Below, one piece after another: positions 1 to 7,294 of a DNA stretch of 37,959 bases. The position numbers and the translations under genes are program-made. Every line of letters starts with the position of its first letter. Position 1 is the stretch's first letter. The notes beneath the pieces were generated by a model. That model saw only the letters and a list, made by a program, of their open reading frames with translations, was not told the origin of the DNA and did not search any database. Source of the stretch: UBA668 sp040081465 (GTDB taxonomy: Bacteria > Actinomycetota > Acidimicrobiia > Acidimicrobiales > Ilumatobacteraceae); NCBI GenBank assembly GCA_040081465.1, contig JBEBGL010000021.1:1-37959 (forward strand), written 5' to 3'.

Positions 1-68
1 CCCCCGGCCCTTCTTGCATTCCGGCCCGCGTTTCGGCTCGGGAAGATGGACTCGGGTTCTTAACAAAG

Positions 69-103
69 TCTTGAGACAACCGTCGCCGCCGCGGTGCCGA
101 TAA
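69..103 (+). promoter_or_regulatory. Putative sigma-28-like promoter of the pilin operon
   Basis: GCCGATAA at 96-103 matches the -10 consensus of FliA/WhiG-type sigma factors. Exactly 15 nt upstream is CAAC at 77-80, which matches the TAAA -35 consensus at only two of four bases. A TCTTGAGAC element lies at 69-77. Transcription starting near 110 would leave a leader carrying the GGAG at 127-130 that serves the pilin start at 140. The motif match is seen; sigma factor identity is inference. Confidence 0.4.
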
Positions 104-139
104 ATGGTTGCCCTATTGGAAGGCTCGGAGCACCAAATC

Positions 140-607
140 ATGAGAATCGCACGGGTTCGAGAAGCCCAATCAGTTGAGTCGCGTGACCGCGGCTACACGC
201 TGACCGAGGTCTTGGTCGCGGTCGTTCTGATGGGCGTTGCGATCGTGCCGATCATGATGGCCGGGATCGTGACCATCAAGGCAAGCTCGACCTCCCGCAA
301 TGCGGCCAGGGTCGAGACCGTGCTTGCCAACGCCGCCGACCGCGTCAACCGTGCCGGCGAAGGTTGCAACTACGACGTTTATGTGCAGGCAGCGGCTCAG
401 GCCGAGGGTTGGGCAGCCTCGCAAGCCACAGCGACCTACAGCTACTACGTGCCAGCCGCGTCGCCAACGACGCTCGGTACGTGGGTCGCCGGCGCGTGCC
501 CAGGAACAACCCGACCAGAGGGCCTCGTGCAGAAAGTCAGGATCACTGTGACTGGCCCTAACGGACATCCCACACGAACGATTGAGATGGTGAAGAGCGA
601 TGTTTAA
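140..607 (+). CDS. Minor type IV pilin, PilV-like
   Basis: This 155-residue prepilin is probably a minor subunit of a type IV pilus. After a basic leader of 18 residues comes a class III signal, G18 then YTLTE, with Glu at mature position 5, followed by a hydrophobic helix of about 20 residues (roughly 23-42). PilD would cleave after Gly18 and methylate the new N terminus. The rest is a short globular domain with two Cys that could form a disulphide. I chose the ATG at 140 because GGAG at 127-130 sits nine bases upstream; an in-frame ATG at 104 overlaps the predicted promoter -10. The stop overlaps the next gene by 8 nt, so it is first in a three-gene operon. The PilV-like label rests on the N terminus and position, not on a family match across the whole protein. 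Confidence 0.8.
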   Translation: MRIARVREAQSVESRDRGYTLTEVLVAVVLMGVAIVPIMMAGIVTIKASSTSRNAARVETVLANAADRVNRAGEGCNYDVYVQAAAQAEGWAASQATATYSYYVPAASPTTLGTWVAGACPGTTRPEGLVQKVRITVTGPNGHPTRTIEMVKSDV

Positions 608-3539
608 GCGGTTTGCAACGCGCAGAGCGGCTCGAGGTTCAGACAAGGGTATGACGCTGCCCGAAGTGATGGTGAGTGTCACGGTCACCGGCATGTTGGT
701 GGCAGCGATGGCGACCGCGACCAGCGTGATCTTGGCCCAAGCTGACAACAGCGAAGGTCGAATCAACAACGCGCGTTCCGAGCAGGCCGTTGGCATTTGG
801 ATGCCCACCGATCTCGCTTCAGCGGAGGATGTGAACACCGACGCCGGTGCTTCCCCGTGCGGAACTCTGTGCCCACCGAACGTGAATGTCGGTGGCAGTA
901 ACACGCTGATGCTCACGTGGACGGGCTCGATCGAAGGGGAAACGTCTGCAGTCCCAACACAGACCACGGTGTCGTACCGCTACGTAGAGGACGTCGATAG
1001 CGAGTGGCAAATCATTCGCGTCGAGTGCTACTCGGTGAACGGGGGGGCGCCCACATGTTCGCAAGTCGTGATGCTGCACGATGTGGCAGCACCTCCTCCC
1101 GGCATCGAGTACTACCCAGGCGTGACCCCACCTGTCTGGGTGATGTTGGTGACGCTGGCAACCGATCCGGCGGCAGCCGGCGACGGCACAGGCGAGGTGG
1201 GTGAAGACCCCACGTACTACGTCAAGAACGGTCGCCGAGTCACAGTGACGATCAACGGTGGCGGCGATCTTGCCGGCGCCGGTGGTGGTACCGACTCGAT
1301 CACTCTTAGCGCCGGCGGCACGAACCGTGAGACAGAGTTGGGCACGACCAACCTCACGGGCGCTCCGACATTCGCAGCTACGCGTTCGCGCTGTGGCGGC
1401 AACTTCGGTCTCGTCGTCGACACCTCCGGCAGTATCGGTTCGAACATGTCGTACGTGCGCACAGGTGTCGCGGCGTTCATCGACGCGTTTGCTGGCACCC
1501 CCGTAAAACTGCAGGTCGTCACGTTCGCTACGACAGCTAACACACTCGGTGCTGGCGGTGCGTGGACGAAGTACTACGACATGCTCGTCGAGTCCGACGT
1601 AACCGCGCTCAAGGCACTTGTTGCCGCGCTCAACAGCACAGGCGGAACGAACTGGGAAGACGGCATGTTCCGCATGTTCCGCAACTCGGATGGCACTGTT
1701 CAGTCGGCGCTGCCGGGCACGATGATCTTTTTCACGGACGGCATCCCGACATACAGTCGATTCAACGCCACGAGTGCAAGCTCGCCGCCGGTGGCGCACT
1801 CCGACGACTCGGGTCTCGCACAAGGCAGCGGTAGCTCCTATAGCCAACTCTCGTGGAACCGCGCCAACCGCGTTGTTCGCGAGTTCGAGGTGGACCTCGA
1901 GAAGTTGATCGGTGTGTACGTCGGCGCCGACACCAGCGGCCAGTCGCTTTGGGTGCAACAGGGCGCCGGCTATCACCTCGAAAACTTCATCAAGGGTTAC
2001 CACCTCGACTATCAACGCGGATCGCATCTCGAAGGCTGGCAGCGCGGTTACAACCTGACTTACGAGGCCGCCGGTAGCGGTCTGGCATATCAGGTCGCGG
2101 GCAGTGGCATGACCTATCAGGCCGCGGGCAGCGGAATGGTCTACGAGGTCGCGGGCAGCGGTATTACGTACGAACGTAAGTCGAGCGGCACCTGGAGCAC
2201 CGTTTCGAAGTCAACCTACGAATCGAGCAACACGGTCGCGGGCGAAAGCGACAACTACCGGGCACGTGTATCGGGCACGCTTGGTAGTTGGACTAGCACC
2301 TCCTCCTCGCTGTTCCGCAAGAGCAACGTGGGCAATGACTCGAGCGACGGTTTCCGAACACGTGTGACGGGCACACTTGGAAGCTGGGCCACCATTTCTG
2401 CAGTCAATGGCGTGACGTCGGCGACGTTGTACGGCAGGAGCAACTCGATCCCTGGTTCCACGGATGGGTTCCGGGTGACCACTGGAACGCTCGGCAGCTG
2501 GACGACCACGACCCAGGACTTGTATGAGGAGAGCAACTCAGTTGTTGCCTCGACGGACGGCTACCGGACGCAGGTCACGGGCACGCTTGACAACTGGACG
2601 CCGTTGACTCTGGATCTGTACAACCTCAGCAATACGACCGGCGACTCGACCGACGGATTCCGGACGGCCAACAACTATGCGAGCCCGTACACGCTGTGGG
2701 AATCAACGACCGAGGCGACCTACAACACGAGCAACACGACCAGCGACGAGAGCGATGGCTGGCGGGCTACGACCGTGTACACCGCCCCATTTGTGAATTG
2801 GGCATCGATTACGCAATCGGCTTACAACTCGGGCAACAGCACAGCCGACGAGTCGGACGGTTACCGCACCGTGAACATCTACAGCAGTCCGTTCTCGCTG
2901 TGGGAAACAACCACGGAGGCCGCGTACAACGCGGGCAACACGTCAAGCGGTAACAGCGATGGCTGGGACGCGACCAAGATGTACACCGAGCCGTACACCT
3001 TCCACGAAGGGTCGACCAGCTACTACAGGCCGAACAGAGACATCCTCAAGCAGTTCGTTGCGCCTAGCGGCGCTGTGCCGGCTGTGCAGAGCGGAGGCGT
3101 CTACACAAATGCTGAGCAGGCGACGTACTACGAACTTCCGAACTGGTCGCAGTTCTCCGGAGCGATGACAAGCATGGCGTTGGCGGAGTGCGGAGGAACT
3201 GTGACCTTGCAGACGAAGGTGGGCAGTTCGAACGCGGCTGACCCGTTTACGTATCAAAGCTCGGTCGATCTCACGACGGCCACTACCAGTGCGCAGTATC
3301 GCAGCGGCACCTTTGACTACGAACTCAGCGACGGTACGGCAGTCCCCGCCACGATCAGCCCGATGGAGACCTCGACTCTCGACGACTACAACCCTGTCGG
3401 CTGGTCGTGCAAGGCCGGTGGTGCTGACTATCCGTTCACCACTGCCCCGATCGCGTCGGGATCTCCCTGGACGAGCATTTCATTGAGCGTTGCCCCGAAC
3501 ACGGCAATCTCCTGCATTCTCACGGTGGCACTCAAGTGA
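600..3539 (+). CDS. Modular type IV pilin with repeat-interrupted VWA domain (putative tip adhesin)
   Basis: This 979-residue protein is probably a pilus-tip adhesin. A 17-residue leader ends in G17, followed by MTLPE with Glu5 and a hydrophobic helix, so PilD should process it as a pilin. A pilin-type domain fills roughly 18-255. A VWA domain starts near Cys265, with the MIDAS motif D274-T-S-G-S278, a later STGGTNWEDG segment and Asp380 in FFTDG; MIDAS sites bind a divalent metal and ligand. At about residue 457 the VWA is interrupted by nine 9-residue repeats, then by about eight repeats of 30-38 residues up to about 810. The fold appears to resume with a Y-rich segment ending in ALAECGGTVTLQT (Cys864), followed by a beta-rich C-terminal domain with two more Cys. 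Pilins with grafted VWA modules are known in Streptococcus sanguinis. The repeats are not a family I recognise. It overlaps both neighbouring genes. Confidence 0.85.
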   Translation: MFKRFATRRAARGSDKGMTLPEVMVSVTVTGMLVAAMATATSVILAQADNSEGRINNARSEQAVGIWMPTDLASAEDVNTDAGASPCGTLCPPNVNVGGSNTLMLTWTGSIEGETSAVPTQTTVSYRYVEDVDSEWQIIRVECYSVNGGAPTCSQVVMLHDVAAPPPGIEYYPGVTPPVWVMLVTLATDPAAAGDGTGEVGEDPTYYVKNGRRVTVTINGGGDLAGAGGGTDSITLSAGGTNRETELGTTNLTGAPTFAATRSRCGGNFGLVVDTSGSIGSNMSYVRTGVAAFIDAFAGTPVKLQVVTFATTANTLGAGGAWTKYYDMLVESDVTALKALVAALNSTGGTNWEDGMFRMFRNSDGTVQSALPGTMIFFTDGIPTYSRFNATSASSPPVAHSDDSGLAQGSGSSYSQLSWNRANRVVREFEVDLEKLIGVYVGADTSGQSLWVQQGAGYHLENFIKGYHLDYQRGSHLEGWQRGYNLTYEAAGSGLAYQVAGSGMTYQAAGSGMVYEVAGSGITYERKSSGTWSTVSKSTYESSNTVAGESDNYRARVSGTLGSWTSTSSSLFRKSNVGNDSSDGFRTRVTGTLGSWATISAVNGVTSATLYGRSNSIPGSTDGFRVTTGTLGSWTTTTQDLYEESNSVVASTDGYRTQVTGTLDNWTPLTLDLYNLSNTTGDSTDGFRTANNYASPYTLWESTTEATYNTSNTTSDESDGWRATTVYTAPFVNWASITQSAYNSGNSTADESDGYRTVNIYSSPFSLWETTTEAAYNAGNTSSGNSDGWDATKMYTEPYTFHEGSTSYYRPNRDILKQFVAPSGAVPAVQSGGVYTNAEQATYYELPNWSQFSGAMTSMALAECGGTVTLQTKVGSSNAADPFTYQSSVDLTTATTSAQYRSGTFDYELSDGTAVPATISPMETSTLDDYNPVGWSCKAGGADYPFTTAPIASGSPWTSISLSVAPNTAISCILTVALK
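1968..2210 (+). repeat. Nine tandem 9-residue (27-bp) repeats inside the VWA pilin
   Basis: Residues 457-537 divide without gaps into nine units of nine residues, including GYHLDYQRG, YNLTYEAAG, SGLAYQVAG, SGMTYQAAG and SGMVYEVAG. A hydrophobic residue recurs at position 3 and an aromatic at position 5 in most units. The four central units (2061-2168) are also closely similar in DNA, which points to recent unit duplication. A regular aromatic and Gly pattern of this period suggests a beta-roll or solenoid; that is inference. Confidence 0.8.
2184..3030 (+). repeat. About eight 30-38-residue repeats in the VWA pilin
   Basis: Each unit carries the pattern W, a Thr/Ser-rich stretch, Y or F, then SN or GN, about four residues, S-D-G-[YFW]-R. 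Early units begin GTLGSW and later ones SPFSLW or SPYTLW, so there are two subtypes. The last unit is degenerate and runs into YYRPN. The protein pattern is much better kept than the DNA, so these are older than the 9-residue repeats. Aromatic, Asn and Asp-Gly content suggests a beta-rich, possibly carbohydrate-binding or metal-binding stalk (inference). Confidence 0.75.
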
Positions 3540-5005
3540 GGTTCTTTAACGCAAGACGCTCTGCAGACTCGAGCGATAAGCCGAAAGACGAAGGCACCGC
3601 GCTTACGTTCGCACTCGTGTTCATCGTCATCGGTTCGATGATGCTCGTCCCGATGATGAACTACGTCTCGGTTGTCTTGCGCGGCGGAGCCGTGCATCAC
3701 AACAAGGGGTTTCGCGCCGAGGCTGTGCGCGGTGCGTTGCGCGTGACGCTCGCCGATCCGAGCGCGCTCTATGTCGCGTGCGGCGCAAGTGGTTTGCATA
3801 CCGCCGTCACACTGGCGTCTCCCGATCTCGGCGTACCGGTGCACACAGAGTGCACGACACTGAGCAACTCGGCCGAGTTGGACCCGACGGAGCTTCGCCT
3901 CGCGATGGGTGTCGTTCAGACAGGTTCAATCGCACCGATTGGTACGACCGGAACGCCCTACGCCGGCAATGGAAGTGCCAACATCGGTGGCTGGTGGGCG
4001 GACACGACAGCCGTTAGCGAGGGCGGGAAGATCTTCTTGCCACCTCTGCCGTCGCACGGCACCAACCACGCAGCGACTAGTGGATACATGATGCCAACGT
4101 GGGCAGGCTCGTGTCGCGTTTACTTCCCGGGCACGTACACCGACGCAGTCACGATTGCCGACACGATCCCGACGTTCTTCACCTCGGGTGTGTACTACTT
4201 CGAGAACACTCTGACGTTCGGTGCCGGTGCCAACGTTGTGATCGGCGAAGGAGCCATTGAAGGTTGCACCACTAACTCGGAAGCTGCGTTCTACGCCCTT
4301 GGTGCTCCGAGCTCGATCAACATCTCTGGCATTGGAGCCACCTTCGTGTTCGGTGGTGCAGGCCGCATGGTCGTCACCGATAGCGGCACTGCCAGTGGAC
4401 CGAGTGTGCGCTTCAATGCGCGACTCGTAGACCCGACCGACGTTGGCAACTACGTCTCAGCAGGCGTCTCGATCGAAACTGTCAACGGTGTGCAGTTAGG
4501 CGCGACATCAAGTTCCGACCTTCTCATCCCGGGGCAGCTGAACGTTCCGAAGTCAACGACCGAGACCAATCCTCAGGATTCGACTCCTCCGGTAGATGCT
4601 GCATCAACCGGCTATCACCCGTCGACCCTGGTTCCGTCGATCAGCCCCGCGCCGCCGGTTCCTGCGGTGCTCGACATCGTTCTTACCGGAGCGAGCACGA
4701 CCACTCTCTACATCCCTGGTTATGTGAGCGTGCCCCAGGGCGGCATCAACATCTTCGTTGGGGCGGCGATGGGTGGGGGCAAGAGCGTGCAAATGCTTGG
4801 CGGTGTTCTGGCCGCGACGTTCACTCAGTCTGTCGACCTGCCGGCCGACAACCAGTTGGGCATGGTTAACCGCATCGTGCAGAAGACTTTCAAGATCGTG
4901 TCGACGACAGCGTCGGGCACGCCGCACGTCACGTCGATCGCCATCGTGCAGGTCAACGACTTCGGCGAGTTCGCCGTCAACTCCTGGGTGACCAGCACCG
5001 GCTAA
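3536..5005 (+). CDS. PilX-like pilus assembly protein
   Basis: This 489-residue protein starts at a GTG whose last bases overlap the TGA stop of the VWA pilin gene (GTGA, 4 nt), indicating translational coupling. The N terminus is hydrophilic up to Gly20, then TALTF and one hydrophobic helix (about residues 21-48). Position +5 after the Gly is Phe rather than Glu, as in PilX-type proteins that lack the usual Glu5. The rest is a large extracytoplasmic beta-rich region with many Gly, Thr and Val and a few Cys, of the kind seen in right-handed beta-helix proteins. Its role is probably minor-pilin complex assembly or priming at the pilus tip. Function is inferred from the N terminus and operon position; whether PilD cleaves it is uncertain. 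Confidence 0.65.
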   Translation: MRFFNARRSADSSDKPKDEGTALTFALVFIVIGSMMLVPMMNYVSVVLRGGAVHHNKGFRAEAVRGALRVTLADPSALYVACGASGLHTAVTLASPDLGVPVHTECTTLSNSAELDPTELRLAMGVVQTGSIAPIGTTGTPYAGNGSANIGGWWADTTAVSEGGKIFLPPLPSHGTNHAATSGYMMPTWAGSCRVYFPGTYTDAVTIADTIPTFFTSGVYYFENTLTFGAGANVVIGEGAIEGCTTNSEAAFYALGAPSSINISGIGATFVFGGAGRMVVTDSGTASGPSVRFNARLVDPTDVGNYVSAGVSIETVNGVQLGATSSSDLLIPGQLNVPKSTTETNPQDSTPPVDAASTGYHPSTLVPSISPAPPVPAVLDIVLTGASTTTLYIPGYVSVPQGGINIFVGAAMGGGKSVQMLGGVLAATFTQSVDLPADNQLGMVNRIVQKTFKIVSTTASGTPHVTSIAIVQVNDFGEFAVNSWVTSTG

Positions 5006-5129
5006 CTGCTTTCGCAGGGAACAGAAAGACCTCGGGTTGGCGGTGACCTTTAGCGGAGTTAGCAGGTGCTGTGTTACAGGGGACGCACCCGCGACGCGAT
5101 CGCGAACAGATCGGCATTGATAGCTCTGC

Positions 5130-5663
5130 TCAGCGCTGGCGCTTCCATGTGGCGCTGTCGGTCTTGAGGAACAGCTTGCCGTCGGGCATGCGCTTCCACC
5201 GTCGGCCTCTGTCGTCGGTGAATTCGATAGAGACCGGTGCCCGCTTCCTTGGCTGTGCTCGGTCTCTATCCTCCCAAGCAGGCACTGTCTCCGTGCTGAG
5301 CATCTCGTACTGCGGCGTTACCTCGTTGGGAAGCAGCGACTCGAAGGATTGTGAGCGAATCGGGCTTGTGTTCACGCTGGCATCGCCCGGCAACAGTGCG
5401 ATTACCGCCTCATACGCAGGAGTGTTGGACGTATTCGACACGCGGTACTTGACCTGCCCCTGCCGGATGATCGGCGCGTCGATGGCCGACTTCGTGTAGG
5501 ACTCGTTGCGAGCGGTGAGGACGTGAATTTTCGATGCCTGATCGCGGCGACGCTCGACCCCTTGTCGCCAATATAGGAACACGGCGAAGCCAAACGTGAC
5601 CCAGACGCCGATCGCCTCGAACCACGTCGCCGCATCGCCCCAGACGATCATGCAAGCTGTCAT
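5130..5663 (-). CDS. Hypothetical single-pass membrane protein
   Basis: I do not recognise this 177-residue protein. It has one N-terminal membrane segment (about residues 10-32, around WFEAIGVWVTFGFAVFLYW), a basic stretch (RRRDQ), then a soluble beta-rich domain of about 130 residues that resembles small domains used to sense or bind partners. It converges on the PilX-like gene with 124 bp between the stops, in which I see no gene and no strong hairpin. A second in-frame ATG lies four codons downstream at 5651, and no good ribosome binding site distinguishes the two. The coherent TM plus domain layout makes it more likely real than the overlapping ORFs in other frames. Confidence 0.6.
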   Translation of the reverse strand: MTACMIVWGDAATWFEAIGVWVTFGFAVFLYWRQGVERRRDQASKIHVLTARNESYTKSAIDAPIIRQGQVKYRVSNTSNTPAYEAVIALLPGDASVNTSPIRSQSFESLLPNEVTPQYEMLSTETVPAWEDRDRAQPRKRAPVSIEFTDDRGRRWKRMPDGKLFLKTDSATWKRQR

Positions 5664-5896
5664 CGCCGCTCGACGTTACGGGAGCCGCCGAGTGTGGTGT
5701 GCGATCATCCCGCTGTGCCCAACACTCCAGCCTGCGATCTGGAATCGACGAGGACTCTCATAGACCACAGCCTCCACTAGCGCAGATTGCCCGACATGGC
5801 GTGCTTTGTCCAGTGGCGCTCATGCGAGTCGCCAATGACCAGAACCAAAACAGCGACTCGGTCTGCCGACCGAAACCTCCACTCTTGGATCCAGTA

Positions 5897-6046
5897 AGGG
5901 TCGTATTAAGAGTGGACGAGGTTGCTGATACTCGTTGGTCACCGAACGTTCTGCGGCTTTGTGTCAGCGCATAATGCGACACAACGTTTGTGAGCTGACA
6001 CAAATCGGGGAGTCCACGAGGGTCGTATTGAGAGTGGACGAGGTTG
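5897..6046 (+). repeat. 28-bp direct repeat pair, 122 bp apart
   Basis: AGGGTCGTATTAAGAG.. at 5897-5924 recurs at 6019-6046 with one mismatch (A to G) over 28 bp; both copies contain GAGTGGACGAGGTTG. The segment between them holds a set of inverted repeats. Similarity at this level outside genes suggests a duplicated insertion boundary or a regulatory unit. Confidence 0.8.
5958..6004. repeat. Nested inverted repeats built on TTTGTG/CACAAA
   Basis: An 11-bp perfect inverted repeat, TTTGTGTCAGC (5958-5968) and GCTGACACAAA (5994-6004), encloses two smaller ones. The first has TTGTGTC (5959-5965) and GACACAA (5978-5984); the second has TTTGTG (5987-5992) and CACAAA (5999-6004) with a 6-nt centre. 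CGCAT/ATGCG also pair around 5973. The layout resembles two tandem dimer binding sites. Confidence 0.75.
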
Positions 6047-6128
6047 GTGGGGTCGTTCGGTCTTGTTCCCAACTCGACCACACTCCTAAGCACGCGGCCA
6101 AGCGAATCCAATCCGCGGTCCGACCCGA

Positions 6129-6485
6129 TCAACTCACCTGCTCGCCACCGCATTCGGTCGTTCGCCCTCTCAGCAACAGCAGGCGCACTTCGAAAACCAG
6201 AATCCACAACGATGCGAGCGCCAGCAAGGAAACCAGGAACCACCGGCCAGGGAGTCTGCCGAATCCGCCAACCAGCGTCACAAACGCTGCGAAGACCAAC
6301 GCTGACGGAAGCGCTGCCAAATGCGGATGGGTGACCTGCCAAACGTAGAACTTGCTCGGGTCAACCGGCGCGCCTTTTGCCCCGCCTCTTGGCTGCAAGC
6401 GTCTGCCGAGAACGATGCCCGTCGCGAAGATTCCTACCGGCATCGCGACGATCGCGAACAGCAGAAGAACCTCCTGAGGACCCAT
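6129..6485 (-). CDS. Small membrane protein, hypothetical
   Basis: This 118-residue protein is unrecognised. It starts MGPQEVLLLF and has three likely membrane segments (about 4-28, 58-76 and 81-105), with a polar loop holding Arg/Gly-rich and PSKFYVWQ sequence between the first two. The same frame stays open upstream to 6917, but that extension is Arg/Ala-rich, overlaps the DUF429 gene and looks like a shadow, so I take the ATG at 6485. It lies downstream of pilT and the DUF429 gene on the same strand with a 53-nt gap and may share their transcript. Confidence 0.6.
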   Translation of the reverse strand: MGPQEVLLLFAIVAMPVGIFATGIVLGRRLQPRGGAKGAPVDPSKFYVWQVTHPHLAALPSALVFAAFVTLVGGFGRLPGRWFLVSLLALASLWILVFEVRLLLLRGRTTECGGEQVS

Positions 6486-6538
6486 CCCAGCAGTGTGCCC
6501 GAAAGGTGCATTCACAGCAATGCCAAGCGCGCGGAAGG

Positions 6539-7258
6539 TCAGCGCACTAGTTCCATGCGCATACCGGTCGTATCCCAGTCGGGATCGAGCGGCACTCGTT
6601 GCATGGCGCGGCCGGCGATGCGGCGTGCAGTCCACAGCAGACCCAGTGCCTGCAATAGATGCACCTGCGCGGCGCCGGGAGGTGGCGTGCGGCGCGCGAT
6701 TTCTTCCAGGCCGGGCAGCTTGTCGCGGATGAGCGCGATGCGCTCCAACATTCCGTCCTGCTGATACGGAGATGAAAGCAACGGACGATCGTTGTTGAGC
6801 TGCGCGAACGTCAGGTCGGGGTGCGCCGCGAAGTACGTGCGCTGGTGGAACGGCTGGAACTCGCGATTGGCCTCGCGCAGCCAGCGGAACCGACGCAGAT
6901 CGTCGCGGGTGAGCCACGGCTCTAGCTCCAGTGCTTCGGTGCGAGTTTCGGCTTGCAACGCAGCGCGCGACGGCGTCGGCTTAACGGCGAGCGATCGTGG
7001 CCAGCCGATGAGTGCACGAGCTTCTTCGTCACAGATGCGATACGGGCCGGTCGGCCGATCGTGAAAGCCGACGGGGCAATAGATCGCCGCCGCGTCGAAC
7101 TTCGGCTTGAACTCCAACACGTCGAGCAGTGTCTTGACGACCTCCGGGTCGTCGGCGACGACGGTGACTCCGGCCAATCGTGCGGGCACGATCAGCCAAC
7201 CGCCCGGGCACGGCACGATGCCAGCGAGGACCTTGAAGGGGAGCTTGGCGGCGGTCAT
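6539..7258 (-). CDS. DUF429 family protein (predicted RNase H-like fold)
   Basis: This 239-residue protein resembles the DUF429 family, predicted to adopt an RNase H-like nuclease fold. It begins with short beta strands around VLAGIVPCPGGWLIV, has the PVGFHDRPTGPYRICDEEARALIG segment typical of the family, and later FQPFHQRTYFAAHPDLTF, with the conserved HPE/HPD-like motif. Biochemical function is not established. It follows pilT by 36 nt on the same strand, so it is probably cotranscribed, but nothing suggests a pilus role. The intergenic strip has an imperfect tandem repeat of GGTGTCGTTGA, and no clear ribosome binding site is seen before the ATG. Confidence 0.7.
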   Translation of the reverse strand: MTAAKLPFKVLAGIVPCPGGWLIVPARLAGVTVVADDPEVVKTLLDVLEFKPKFDAAAIYCPVGFHDRPTGPYRICDEEARALIGWPRSLAVKPTPSRAALQAETRTEALELEPWLTRDDLRRFRWLREANREFQPFHQRTYFAAHPDLTFAQLNNDRPLLSSPYQQDGMLERIALIRDKLPGLEEIARRTPPPGAAQVHLLQALGLLWTARRIAGRAMQRVPLDPDWDTTGMRMELVR

Positions 7259-7294
7259 GGTGTGTCGTTGAAGGGAATGGTGTCGTTGAGGGTG

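Larger units (their letters stand above)
5664..6128. other. Gene-poor stretch with repeats, no supported CDS
   Basis: No open frame here has convincing protein character. The longest frames on both strands are Arg/Ser/Thr-rich and overlap each other. The stretch contains the direct repeat at 5897/6019 and the inverted repeats at 5958-6004 listed separately. It could be the remnant of a mobile element or a regulatory island, but no transposase fragment can be read. Confidence 0.5.

Noticed and set aside
819..2027. Long antisense open frame (402 residues) opposite the VWA pilin
   Set aside because: Arg/Cys/Val-rich composition without domains, and it lies entirely opposite a well-supported gene.
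1968..3030. Possible CRISPR array
   Set aside because: Repeats stay in frame within an open coding sequence, with period 27 bp or about 100 bp and no unique spacers.
5758..6342. Minus-strand frame of 194 residues across the repeat region
   Set aside because: Runs across both repeats and overlaps the small membrane protein gene in another frame; no domain seen, though it could hide a mobile element remnant.
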